From: an uncultured Granulosicoccaceae bacterium
Lineage (GTDB): Bacteria > Pseudomonadota > Gammaproteobacteria > Granulosicoccales > Granulosicoccaceae
Direction of reading: 5' to 3'
DNA length: 64,000 nt
Assembly: GCA_937951345.1 (NCBI GenBank)
Contig: CALFCF010000051.1
Span: 80,389-144,388 of the forward strand
The notes beneath the pieces are model-generated. The model was not told the DNA's origin. It saw only the letters and a program-made list of their open reading frames with translations, and ran no database searches. Shown here in pieces: positions 10,046-19,145 of the stretch. A program made the position numbers and the translations under genes. Numbering within the stretch: position 1 is the first letter of the stretch; each line of letters begins with the position of its first letter.

Positions 10046-10455
10046 GACCTATCGGCGCTAAGAAACTTACTCGGGAACGGGGCAACACCCTGAACCTACG
10101 CGTCGTTCTTATGTGTTGTTTATCGTGGATCGTGAATAGTCGTGATCGAGTTTCCAGCTCTCAGACCGGATTTTTTACCCGGCTCACGACCGGTTTTTTA
10201 CCTTTATTACGAGCGGTTTGCAAGCACCTCAAAGGCGCTTTTACCTGGTTGAAAAGTTGGCGAAATTATAGCACAGAAGGTCTTGCGGCTGCGTGCAAAA
10301 GTCCTCAGTCCTGACGTCTTGCAATGTACACTAGCGCGCACTCCGCTGCTGCGCCGGAGATCACTGCAAAACAGCGTTCATCGCAACGGCAACCGCGCAC
10401 TTAGACCAGCACCGGGAAGGTTGCCGCGCTGCCGCCTGCACGTTAAGGTGCGCGC
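10046..10455. other. Divergent intergenic region between gyrA and mtaD
   Basis: About 410 bp without a credible gene. It must hold the gyrA promoter (minus strand) and the mtaD promoter (plus strand), but I could not place either confidently. An imperfect direct repeat containing GACCGG followed by a T run and ACC occurs at about 10158 and 10183. Confidence 0.4.
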
Positions 10456-11769
10456 ATGACACCTTGCGATTTATTGATCTCCGGCGGCTGGCTTGTTTGC
10501 GTTAATCCGCAAAATGAGGTGCTTCAGAATGCATCTGTCGTAGTCATAGACGGCCGCATCGAGGCGATACTGCCAACAGCCGAAGCAAAGCGCCGCTACG
10601 CCCCGTCTACACATGTTGAACGTTCCGACCATATCCTGATGCCGGGGCTGATCAACGCGCACACGCACCTGGCGATGAATCTCTTTCGGGGCATGGCAGA
10701 TGACCTGCCACTTGAAACATGGCTCGAAAAGCATATCTGGCCTGCTGAACAACGGGCTATGAGTCCGGAGTTTGTCAAACTCGGCACCCGACTGGCTCTG
10801 GCAGAGTCCATTCGAAGCGGCGTAACCTGCGTAAACGATATGTATTTCTTCCCCGATCAGGTTTCAGACTGCCTTGACGAGACCGGTATGCGCGGAATGG
10901 TCGGCATGCTGGTGATCGATTTCGCCAGCGCCTGGGCCGCAGATGCTACCGCCTATTTCAAAAAAGGCATCGATCTGCATGATCGAATGCGCAGTCATCC
11001 GCGCATAACCACAGCGTTCGCGCCCCATTCCACCTATGCTGTTTCAGAAGTACATCTACAGAAGATTGCAGTTCTTGCAACAGAAATGGATGTGCCGGTA
11101 CATATCCATCTGCATGAAACCGCCACTGAGATACAACGCAGTATGGAACAGCACGGCAAGCGCCCGCTTGCAGTCATCGAAGACTGCGGCTTGCTGACAC
11201 CGTCGCTGATCGCGATCCACATGACGCAACTGGAAAAAACTGAAATTACCAAGCTAGCTGAGCACGGTGTCAGTGTTGTTCATTGCCCGGAATCGAATAT
11301 GAAACTGGCAAGCGGTACTGCTCCCGTTGCTGAATTGCTCGCACACGGGTGCAATGTCGCACTAGGAACTGATGGCGCTGCCAGCAACAACGATCTTGAT
11401 ATGCTCGGTGAAATGCGCACCGCCGGGTTACTTGGCAAACTTGCCAGCAACAACGCCGCCGCCTGTGATGCGACGAGCTTATTGCGTCAGGCAACCATAA
11501 ACGGCGCGCAGGCACTGGGCATCGATGCGATCACCGGTTCTCTTGAGCCGGGTAAAGCTGCCGATGTGATCGCGATCTCTACGGATGCCCCCGAGATGCA
11601 GCCGATCCACAATGTCTGCTCAACACTTGCCTACTCAACATCCCGGCACAGCGTATCGGATGTGTGGGTTGACGGTAAATGTTTGATGCAATCCGGAGCG
11701 CTTACAACGCTTGATAGCCAAAGCATTGTCTCCGACACACGGCAGTGGTTAAAAGATAACGCAAACTAA
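10456..11769 (+). CDS. mtaD: 5'-methylthioadenosine / S-adenosylhomocysteine deaminase (amidohydrolase family)
   Basis: Member of the TRZ/ATZ amidohydrolases, which deaminate methylthioadenosine or S-adenosylhomocysteine. Metal ligands are visible in PGLINAHTHLAMN (HxH near residues 69-71), in VHIHLHETATEI (His), and in LGTDGAASNNDLDML (Asp). The C-terminal beta-sandwich segment GSLEPGKAADVIAIS is typical of the superfamily. At 437 residues it is close to the Pseudomonas MtaD length. It lies 18 bases before ubiG on the same strand, an order shared with Pseudomonas, which supports this function over guanine or cytosine deaminase. Exact substrate preference cannot be read from sequence. Confidence 0.88.
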   Translation: MTPCDLLISGGWLVCVNPQNEVLQNASVVVIDGRIEAILPTAEAKRRYAPSTHVERSDHILMPGLINAHTHLAMNLFRGMADDLPLETWLEKHIWPAEQRAMSPEFVKLGTRLALAESIRSGVTCVNDMYFFPDQVSDCLDETGMRGMVGMLVIDFASAWAADATAYFKKGIDLHDRMRSHPRITTAFAPHSTYAVSEVHLQKIAVLATEMDVPVHIHLHETATEIQRSMEQHGKRPLAVIEDCGLLTPSLIAIHMTQLEKTEITKLAEHGVSVVHCPESNMKLASGTAPVAELLAHGCNVALGTDGAASNNDLDMLGEMRTAGLLGKLASNNAAACDATSLLRQATINGAQALGIDAITGSLEPGKAADVIAISTDAPEMQPIHNVCSTLAYSTSRHSVSDVWVDGKCLMQSGALTTLDSQSIVSDTRQWLKDNAN

Positions 11770-11787
11770 CAGTCTGCAAATAATGCC

Positions 11788-12552
11788 ATGAACACCTCAG
11801 AACAAAGAGGATCAGACAACCAGCAAACAACGCTGAACGTCGATCCGGCGGAAATTGAAAAATTCGGTCAGATAGCGAATCGCTGGTGGGACAGAAACGG
11901 AGAGTTCAAACCACTGCACGATATAAATCCGTTACGCCTAAACTACATTGACTCGCGCCATTCGATCGCAGGACAGCATGTGCTGGATGTAGGCTGCGGC
12001 GGTGGCATTTTAAGCGAAGCTTTGCATAAACGTGGTGCACGGGTCACTGGCATCGATTTGTCCGAAGAAGCGTTATCGGTTGCAAAACTGCATTTACTGG
12101 AAAGTGGTCATGAAGTCGATTACCAATGCATTTCAGCTGAAGAGTATGCCGATCAAAATGCCGATAGCTTTGATGTTGTCACCTGTCTTGAGATGCTTGA
12201 GCATGTACCGGATCCGGCCAGTACGGTAGCCGCCTGCGCATCCACCGTTAAACCCGGCGGATCTGTATTTTTTTCAACCCTTAATCGCAATCCGAAAAGC
12301 TGGTTGTTTGCTATTGTCGGTGCCGAACACCTCTTGAAACTTCTACCTCGCGGCACGCACGATTACCGCCGTTTTATCAGGCCGTCCGAGCTGGCTGGCT
12401 TTGCCCGTGCAACCGGACTGGAAACAGTTAATTTAACCGGCATGACGTATAACCCGACAACCAAACGCTATCGTTTAACCAATGATATTGATGTTAACTA
12501 TCTGATGCACTGTCGGCGCCCCTCTGCCCTGAACCCCGACAAACAGGTTTAG
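11788..12552 (+). CDS. ubiG: Ubiquinone biosynthesis O-methyltransferase UbiG
   Basis: SAM-dependent methyltransferase that performs both O-methylations in ubiquinone synthesis. Motifs: [23 protein letters not shown] (family signature), [15 protein letters not shown] (SAM site), [13 protein letters not shown], and [11 protein letters not shown]. At 254 residues it is slightly longer than E. coli UbiG (240), with the extra residues at the N terminus. It follows mtaD closely and probably shares its transcript. The MupP phosphatase gene that follows ubiG in Pseudomonas is replaced here by a squalene/phytoene synthase-like gene. Confidence 0.95.
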   Translation: MNTSEQRGSDNQQTTLNVDPAEIEKFGQIANRWWDRNGEFKPLHDINPLRLNYIDSRHSIAGQHVLDVGCGGGILSEALHKRGARVTGIDLSEEALSVAKLHLLESGHEVDYQCISAEEYADQNADSFDVVTCLEMLEHVPDPASTVAACASTVKPGGSVFFSTLNRNPKSWLFAIVGAEHLLKLLPRGTHDYRRFIRPSELAGFARATGLETVNLTGMTYNPTTKRYRLTNDIDVNYLMHCRRPSALNPDKQV

Positions 12553-12582
12553 ATCTTCAGCACAGACACGGTCGCTGCAACG

Positions 12583-13545
12583 ATGGCACAACCAGAAAAC
12601 GACCAACGACCCGGTAGCGAGGCGGCCAACGACGAATGGCCACGCCCCGGATCGACTTTTTACTATGCGTTGCGGCACTACCCTACCGACGGTCATGCTC
12701 GTGTCCGCTCAACCCTGAAACTTATAGAAACCGTATCTGAATGCTTGCTCGACGTTAGTGAACCAACCGTCGCTGAACAGAAAATACACTGGTGGCATGA
12801 AGAAATAGACCGATTGCACAACGCAGAACCACGCCACCCGGCAACCGTGAATTTCGCCGCCAACTGCCTAAACATGCAAGCAGCAGAGCGAACAGTCGTT
12901 AAACAATCCCTGTTGAAACTATTGTCTCTGGGTACAGGTGAACGGTTTAACAATCTGACAAATGAACAGGAAATGCTCGACAAGCTAAACCGGGATTTCT
13001 CAATCAGAACACAGCTTATTGCAATAGCGCTGGACACCCGGTTTAACGATACAGCGAACGTGGTATTCACTGAAAATCCAGACTCAACACAGAACCCGCT
13101 GATGACCGGACTGGGGTTAACACATCGCCTGATACGTTTTCACCGCTACCACTTTGCCGGCATGGCTGTCTGGTCAGATGATTTATACCAGCGATTCGGC
13201 CTACGGCCCGAGTCTTTATCGCGCGAACAACCAACTGCCGAACAAACGAAAATGCAGGCGTACATTATTGATCAAGCGTGTAAGTATCTCAAAGACGGGC
13301 TAGACAAGACGCATACACTCATGTCTGGCGGCGGTTCCACCGAAACACCGGCTCGTGGGTCCTGTGTATTAACAGCATCGAATCGAAGTTTCACCAAAGC
13401 TACACACTTGTATGCTGCTATCCGTCTCACACAGCTCGAACGCTGGCAAAAACAAAATACAAATTTGCTTGATCAGTACAGTACATTAACGCCACTGCGC
13501 AAATACTGGATCAAGTTTCGGACAGAACGTCATTTTAAGAATTGA
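12583..13545 (+). CDS. Squalene/phytoene synthase-like protein, probably non-catalytic
   Basis: A 320-residue, mostly helical protein of the squalene/phytoene synthase superfamily. The stretch KIHWWHEEIDRLHNAEPRHPAT corresponds to the first aspartate-rich region of phytoene synthases, as in the NDUFAF6-like branch, but the classical DxxxD pairs are weak: EEIDR in the first motif and no clear second one. Prenyl-transfer activity is therefore doubtful. It lies 30 bases after ubiG and just before the YciK-type reductase, so it is likely co-transcribed. Family assignment is moderately sure; function is unknown. Confidence 0.65.
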   Translation: MAQPENDQRPGSEAANDEWPRPGSTFYYALRHYPTDGHARVRSTLKLIETVSECLLDVSEPTVAEQKIHWWHEEIDRLHNAEPRHPATVNFAANCLNMQAAERTVVKQSLLKLLSLGTGERFNNLTNEQEMLDKLNRDFSIRTQLIAIALDTRFNDTANVVFTENPDSTQNPLMTGLGLTHRLIRFHRYHFAGMAVWSDDLYQRFGLRPESLSREQPTAEQTKMQAYIIDQACKYLKDGLDKTHTLMSGGGSTETPARGSCVLTASNRSFTKATHLYAAIRLTQLERWQKQNTNLLDQYSTLTPLRKYWIKFRTERHFKN

Positions 13546-13595
13546 TTTCACCTCATACATCATTTTGATAAGTCCGCAGCTCCTACAATCTACTT

Positions 13596-14342
13596 ATGCC
13601 TGATATCGAAAACCAACCTGTATACATAATCACCGGGGCAACTGGCGGATTAGGCTCTGCAGTGGCGCGCGAACTCAACAAACGATCGATCAGCACAGTT
13701 TTGTGTGGAAGAAATATCAAAATGCTGGAAGATCTGTACGACGAGCTGGAAGCCACCGGCAACGCCAGACCATCAATCTACCCTGTCAATCACAGCGGCG
13801 CGACCATGCCGGACTACGAAAAGTTGATGCAGACCATCGAAACCGAATACGGACGTCTGGATGGTCTACTGTATTGCGCAGCAGAACTTGGGCGTTCGAC
13901 ACCACTGGATGTGTACCCGCCTAACCTTTGGCAACAGGTGATGCGCACCAATTTTGACGCAGCGTATCTGATGAGCGCAGCTGCTCTGCCGCTAATGAAG
14001 AAAACCGGTAACGCCAGCATCTTGTTTGTCATTGACGATAAAAAGAGCGCGTTTTGGGGAGCGTATGCCTGTTCCAAATCTGCATTGACAACACTGACTC
14101 AGGTGCTTGCTGATGAAACCGAAGGTTTTAAAGACGCAGAAGGCAATACATTGGTTGCAGTTAACGCGCTGCACCCGGGTCCGATGCGTACACGCTTAAG
14201 AGCCACTGCCTACTCCGGCGAAATGCCCAATCAATCGCCGTTGCCCGAGACAAAGGTCGACGGCATCTTGCCGGTTTTATTGCGCGAGAAAATAGACCGA
14301 TCCGGTGACATTGTTTATTTGCAGAAAGCTGGCACGGATTAA
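13596..14342 (+). CDS. YciK-family short-chain dehydrogenase/reductase
   Basis: NAD(P)-dependent oxidoreductase of the SDR family. The cofactor site ITGATGGLGSAVARELNKRS is at the N terminus, followed by LYCAAELGRSTPLD (NAG-like segment) and the YACSKSAL active-site Tyr/Lys pair (YxxxK appears as YACSK). ALHPGPMRT is the SDR loop after the active site. Length of 248 fits YciK of Escherichia and Pseudomonas, whose substrate is not established. In Pseudomonas the homologue also lies just downstream of ubiG, so the neighbourhood is conserved. Confidence 0.85.
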   Translation: MPDIENQPVYIITGATGGLGSAVARELNKRSISTVLCGRNIKMLEDLYDELEATGNARPSIYPVNHSGATMPDYEKLMQTIETEYGRLDGLLYCAAELGRSTPLDVYPPNLWQQVMRTNFDAAYLMSAAALPLMKKTGNASILFVIDDKKSAFWGAYACSKSALTTLTQVLADETEGFKDAEGNTLVAVNALHPGPMRTRLRATAYSGEMPNQSPLPETKVDGILPVLLREKIDRSGDIVYLQKAGTD

Positions 14343-14379
14343 AACCTGTTGCACAAACGACTCCACCCGTTTTCTAAGA

Positions 14380-14799
14380 TTAATACTGCGCTCGGTTGTT
14401 ACCAATAAGTGCTTTAACTATCAAGCCCATCCAAAGTACCGAGACAACAAGTGGAACGCAACCCAACAATATCCACGATAAATCCTCAACATCATTTACA
14501 TCGTCGGCAAATAGCAGCAATACATAAGAGCACGAGCCCCACAGCAACATCATCAAAACCACAATAGATTTATTTGAAAAGACACACAAAATCAATCCGA
14601 CTACACCCACGCCTCCACCGATTAATACTAAGTAACCTAAATAGTCGAAATTTTCTCTACCAATATTGCCCTCTAACGTTGCTACAGCAAGGATAACTCC
14701 CAATGCACCTATCGGCACAAGCCAAAAAATAAGAATAATTAAAGTAACTATCTTCAATTTGTTTTCGATAGAACTCTCCGTAGCAATTAAACCAATCAA
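14380..14799 (-). CDS. Small four-helix membrane protein, unknown function
   Basis: A 139-residue hydrophobic protein with four likely transmembrane segments: around residues 15-42 (VTLIILIFWLVPIGALGVIL), 54-73 (LGYLVLIGGGVGVVGLILCV), 77-97 (IVVLMMLLWGSCSYVLLLF) and 107-128 (WILLGCVPLVVSVLWMGLIV). A short acidic loop (DDVNDVED) lies between the last two. No family recognised. It faces the YciK gene convergently and lies 34 bases downstream of the protease gene on the same strand, so both could be co-transcribed. It is more AT-rich than its neighbours. Confidence 0.55.
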   Translation of the reverse strand: MIGLIATESSIENKLKIVTLIILIFWLVPIGALGVILAVATLEGNIGRENFDYLGYLVLIGGGVGVVGLILCVFSNKSIVVLMMLLWGSCSYVLLLFADDVNDVEDLSWILLGCVPLVVSVLWMGLIVKALIGNNRAQY

Positions 14800-14833
14800 C
14801 CTTTACGCGTGAAACCAATCCAGCAATCCATAC

Positions 14834-17026
14834 TTACTGACCTGGCTTAAGCAAACCATGCCGCGCGCCATTTTCATGTATAGCTTTGCACTGCAGCGGA
14901 TTCAGCAATCGATTGTGTTGCGCAGTGACCGTATTCATCAAGTTATTCGTCTCATCAGTATGGCTACCGTCATTCATCAACACATGCACCAGTTCGTGCG
15001 CTGCCGCTAAACCCACGTCCTGCACATTCTCACTGATCCAGACAGTATCCCTGAGCCAGTCCCGGCCACGTGTGTTGGCATGTCCAAATGCTTCAGCGTC
15101 AAATCGATAGGCCTGCCCCGCCTGCTCGTACAGTGTTCGCGTTGATGTCGCGAGATACAGTGTCGGTTTAAGCGGATTCAACTGTTGACGTAAAGTTCTT
15201 GCGCCACCAACGCTCATGGTTGCAAGGTGAGGCGCTGTTGTGACTCGACGCTCGCGCCATTCGTTCACATGAATATTGCATTGCGCCAGAACGTCCGCCA
15301 ACGCTGAATGTATCGCTTTCATCCGATGCTCATCCCAACGGGAATCAAGCACCACCAGCTCGTAATTCAAAATTGCCGCTGGCGCTTTGGCATCACCGTC
15401 TTCACTTGCGCTCTCGCCGGTCTGCAGTAAGGGATTTGTATAAGATCGTTGAGAGGTTTCAACGATCAATGGTTCAGGTGCTGCTACCGACAGCGGATCA
15501 CCGATGTAGCCACCACCGATGTACTGCGCACGCGCGCCATCATGAAAGCGGCGGCGCAGCTCGGATTTAATATCGTCTATCTGCCAATCGGGATTCTGCT
15601 GTTGTAGCCGAACCAACAAAGCCAGCATGCGTGACACCGCATAGCTCGACCCTGAAACGCGTGTCAGGTTGCCATCGAAATCCAGCGTATCGATGTATTC
15701 TGCCGGCAACAGGTAGTCAACATGCTCGCGCCCCCAATTACTGCCTTCAGCCGGTCGCGTCGTATCATCCGCCGAACTGACGACAATCATGTTCTCGAGC
15801 AGTAATGCCGCCGGATAGACCGGCTGTTGATCAATATTGCGTCCGTTATTACCGGCAGATACAACAAACAACATCTCAGGGTGGGCCTTCGCAGCCTGTT
15901 CAAAAACTTGCCACTCGCCTTCCCGGTTACCACCCAAAGCCATGCCAATTAGCTTGATATCCAATGCTGCAATATGTGCGACCAGCTCTTGCATACGGTG
16001 CATGTGAGGACGTGGAAAACGAAAAGGAGCTATGCGAACACCCGGTGCTTCGGAGACAAGGAGCGAGGCCGTGCGCGTACCGTGGCGCTGAATATTAAAA
16101 AGTGAACCGCGTGGGTTCATGTCAAACGGACGATCATCGTCATCCCAATAGTCATACCCTACTGGCTGACCTGACTCGTCACGCAACAAACTCGCGTTTA
16201 TTTCAGGCAAAAGATAGTTGACACCCGAATCAATGAGTGCGACCCGTACGGTCGGAACATCCGGAGAATTGCGCGTTGCAGTAACGGTGTTGTTGAGTAG
16301 TGCTTCGGATTGCTGTGGCGAAGTTTCTGGCCAATCCGGATTGAGTAGTAGGACGTCACCTGTTACTTCACCGTCTGTGTTCAACTCGACCAATTGAAGC
16401 GCTGATAATTTCCTCGCACTACCTGATTGACCGTTTGTTACTTCGATAGTACGGTACTCCACACGCTGCGCAACAAAAGCATCACAACTTCGCGTAGTCA
16501 TCCGAAGCACCGGGTATTCAACACCGAGGATTAACTCAACAAATCGACGATCAGAGGTGCCATAAAACGACAAATTCACTCGGTCAATGATAGCGCTTCG
16601 CCAACTATAGCGTTGTCCTACGGTTCTACCGCGACGTTCAATATCTTCAACAAGCGGTTGTTGTTCCGAATTGTCGTTGGCGGTGAATTTTGGCCGCCAC
16701 GGTTGCGGCAACTGTAAAGGTTTATCATCCAATCCGTGCTGTTGAAAAAGCAGACAGGCTTTGCGCGTCAGTTCGCGGGCTTGTTCGAATACGCTATGCG
16801 ACGAAGCAGCAATGATTTTTTCGTCAATACGTTGTTCAATACTTTGAAGGTTTGCGGTTACCCGTTCGGCCTGATCGTCATTGGCGTAGCCGATTGACGT
16901 TAAATTAGCAAGTCCGAGCAATATACCGAAGCTTGTAACCACAGATATCGCTTGCGCAGGCACCCGAACAAGCCAGCAAAGCTGCATGCAGTATTTTAGG
17001 CTGTCAGATATTTGCTGTTTACTCAT
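14834..17026 (-). CDS. Exported subtilisin-like serine protease with C-terminal zincin-like domain
   Basis: A 730-residue protein with an N-terminal hydrophobic stretch (about 24-44) suggesting a signal peptide or anchor. The peptidase S8 domain has Asp in VALIDSGVN (about 266), His in QRHGTRTASLL (about 315), the oxyanion Asn in VVSAGNNGRN (about 393) and Ser in VSGSSYAVSR (about 461). The last motif departs from the usual GTSMAxP. After a linker, residues 620-730 carry AAHELVHVLMNDGSH (first His at 677) followed by TNNLM. This is an HExxH zinc site with a downstream His and a Met-turn-like NLM. A serine protease joined to a zincin-like domain is unusual. Substrate unknown. Confidence 0.8.
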   Translation of the reverse strand: MSKQQISDSLKYCMQLCWLVRVPAQAISVVTSFGILLGLANLTSIGYANDDQAERVTANLQSIEQRIDEKIIAASSHSVFEQARELTRKACLLFQQHGLDDKPLQLPQPWRPKFTANDNSEQQPLVEDIERRGRTVGQRYSWRSAIIDRVNLSFYGTSDRRFVELILGVEYPVLRMTTRSCDAFVAQRVEYRTIEVTNGQSGSARKLSALQLVELNTDGEVTGDVLLLNPDWPETSPQQSEALLNNTVTATRNSPDVPTVRVALIDSGVNYLLPEINASLLRDESGQPVGYDYWDDDDRPFDMNPRGSLFNIQRHGTRTASLLVSEAPGVRIAPFRFPRPHMHRMQELVAHIAALDIKLIGMALGGNREGEWQVFEQAAKAHPEMLFVVSAGNNGRNIDQQPVYPAALLLENMIVVSSADDTTRPAEGSNWGREHVDYLLPAEYIDTLDFDGNLTRVSGSSYAVSRMLALLVRLQQQNPDWQIDDIKSELRRRFHDGARAQYIGGGYIGDPLSVAAPEPLIVETSQRSYTNPLLQTGESASEDGDAKAPAAILNYELVVLDSRWDEHRMKAIHSALADVLAQCNIHVNEWRERRVTTAPHLATMSVGGARTLRQQLNPLKPTLYLATSTRTLYEQAGQAYRFDAEAFGHANTRGRDWLRDTVWISENVQDVGLAAAHELVHVLMNDGSHTDETNNLMNTVTAQHNRLLNPLQCKAIHENGARHGLLKPGQ

Positions 17027-17257
17027 AGATTGGGTGAGATTTCACGTGCAAAGATTAATGCAAGCTTAAGAACTGTATATGTTTTTCGGCCTGGAAAAAT
17101 AAGAATAACCTTTCACCACCCAAAAATAGATTGTGTGAAAACGCACTAATTACGATAAAGGATTTTCCGACGAGTTGCCAATCGCCGAATATTGCCTTAG
17201 CCTGCGAGCAATGCATAACGCTCGAAAACGAATACACTCGACAATAATCTGATCACT

Positions 17258-17518
17258 GTGCCGGAGGATTCGCTACCAACAATCGAAAAAGGATTGTATC
17301 GCCATTACAAAGGTAACCACTACCTTGTTTTAGGACTGGCGAGGCACTCGGAAACCGAAGAGGTTCTGGTGGTATATACCCCGGCGAACCAGCCAAGTGA
17401 TTTGTGGGTAAGGCCATTTAGCATGTTTACCGAAACTGTTGAAACGTCGGATGGCCTTGTTAAACGCTTCGAGTTTATTTGCGAGAAACATAACGAGTCA
17501 GGAGAAAATATAGCTTGA
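17258..17518 (+). CDS. DUF1653 domain protein
   Basis: Short protein of 86 residues starting with GTG. The body GLYRHYKGNHYLVLGLARHSETE followed by VVYTPANQPSDLWVRPFSMFTE matches the DUF1653 pattern (GxYRHYKGxxYxVLGxAxHSET ... WVRPxxMF). DUF1653 proteins are small, often stand-alone and of unknown role. It is divergent from the protease gene and followed by a 238-bp gap that holds a perfect 8-bp inverted repeat (17611-17618 with 17631-17638). Confidence 0.8.
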   Translation: MPEDSLPTIEKGLYRHYKGNHYLVLGLARHSETEEVLVVYTPANQPSDLWVRPFSMFTETVETSDGLVKRFEFICEKHNESGENIA

Positions 17519-17756
17519 ATATAAGCAGAAGCGGATGGAACCGCGCAGTCTGCATACCAAATTACTTCCATAAAGCGCTCACAGGTAAAGCGCGTATAAC
17601 AATATTTGTAAACCGGCTCAAGAATTAACCAGCCGGTTAGTCGTAATGCCTTACACAGTAATCAAAAGTGTCGAATCAGAAAAAAACACGTGACTGTAGG
17701 CATAACTTCCGGGTGAGACCAACACATCAGTATGATCGTGTTGACAAGGGCAAATA

Positions 17757-19115
17757 ATGACAGTTATCGAAGGATGTAACGCGCACACATATTTCTATAA
17801 TCAATCCATAACACGCATTCACAACCGATACAGCATCCCGCGCGATCTGTGCTTTATCTATGTGCAACATGCATTTTCACCACTGGAGACTCACATTGAG
17901 TGTCTGGGCGGCAGATTTGCCGGGCTAATACCAAAGGGAAGCTCAGCACGCAGCAACCCGTCGGTGGTCAAGCGGCTCGAAACACGCTTTCCGGGCAAAA
18001 TATTTACCGGCGCTTCCCGTCAAAAACTCAAAAGCAGCGAGTACGCTATACGCCTGCTCAAAGACATCACTAAAGGTCAACGCTTTGCTATTCTTGAATA
18101 CGGCGGCTACTTTGCAGCGAGCGCTCAAGCTATTTGCAACGACTCGCAACTTGGGACAAGGCTCGTCGGTTTTGTTGAAGGCACTGAAAACGGTATTAAA
18201 GGTTCCGATGACGGAAATACAGTTGGTTACCAAGAAGTTGCCCGTCATATAGACAAACCAATCATCTCAAAGTCCAGATCACGTATAAAACAAATAATGG
18301 ATCGAGATATCGGTCCTGCCATTGTCGAATCCTGTAATGGCATACTCCAGCGATCAACAGAAAAAGGTATTAACGACTGGCAAGGTAGAATCGGTGTGAT
18401 CGGACTTGGTTCGATCGGCAAAGGTGTGCTTCGACACTTGAACAGGTCTGGCATAAAACCGTTGGTATCAGACCGTGATCTGGCGATCATGGCCGAGCTG
18501 GCCCACAGTCAACACATGGCGGTTCCTATCGAAGTTTTACTAAAGCACTCTGATATTGTATTTCTGAACACCGGCAGTTGCTTTCTGGCGCAGAACCCTG
18601 GACTTCTAGCACATATAAAAGATGATGCTTTACTGGTTCTGTGTACTTCGGGAGACGTTGAAGCAGGTATTCCTCAATTACTCGCCAACAAACAGATAAA
18701 ATTGGCTAACCTGCAAGTAAACGAAGATATCGCCACTTACAAAACGTGCTTTAACAAATCAATTCGCATCATGCTTGGTAGTGACGCAGTAGGACAGGCA
18801 CCTAACATGGTAGTCGAAGACGGATCCGGTTCGCTTGCAAATCTGATGTCCGATATGGAGTTCTATGCGCTGGGTTGTTATCTGGGGAGCAACGCTTGCC
18901 AACTACCAACACATTGTGTGTCGGAGTCACCCGCACATATTCAGAATTTGATCATCGACCAGTGGTTAAAAGTCTTTCACCCCCACAGCACAGGACAACT
19001 GCTTGATGCAGAGAATTTTCCTACGCACCCCGAAGCTGCACCACTACCCGCACCTGTACATCCACACAAAAATAATGAAGTGCTTAGAGAAGAAATCAAT
19101 ATTCAGGTTGAATAG
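17757..19115 (+). CDS. NAD-binding protein resembling S-adenosylhomocysteine hydrolase / 2-hydroxyacid dehydrogenase
   Basis: A 452-residue protein with a clear Rossmann motif near residue 222 (RIGVIGLGSIGKGVLRHL), preceded by a domain that resembles the substrate half of S-adenosylhomocysteine hydrolase (FAILEYGGYFA..., then VARHIDKPIISKSRSRIKQ). After the Rossmann core come SDIVFLNTG and ALLVLCTSGDVEAGI, again SAHH-like. The usual SAHH catalytic signatures are not obvious, so I do not call it ahcY. No operon partner: DUF1653 lies upstream across a gap and acdS is convergent 30 bases away. Function unknown. Confidence 0.55.
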   Translation: MTVIEGCNAHTYFYNQSITRIHNRYSIPRDLCFIYVQHAFSPLETHIECLGGRFAGLIPKGSSARSNPSVVKRLETRFPGKIFTGASRQKLKSSEYAIRLLKDITKGQRFAILEYGGYFAASAQAICNDSQLGTRLVGFVEGTENGIKGSDDGNTVGYQEVARHIDKPIISKSRSRIKQIMDRDIGPAIVESCNGILQRSTEKGINDWQGRIGVIGLGSIGKGVLRHLNRSGIKPLVSDRDLAIMAELAHSQHMAVPIEVLLKHSDIVFLNTGSCFLAQNPGLLAHIKDDALLVLCTSGDVEAGIPQLLANKQIKLANLQVNEDIATYKTCFNKSIRIMLGSDAVGQAPNMVVEDGSGSLANLMSDMEFYALGCYLGSNACQLPTHCVSESPAHIQNLIIDQWLKVFHPHSTGQLLDAENFPTHPEAAPLPAPVHPHKNNEVLREEINIQVE

Positions 19116-19145
19116 CAGTCCGTTTGATTTTCATGTAAACAGGCT

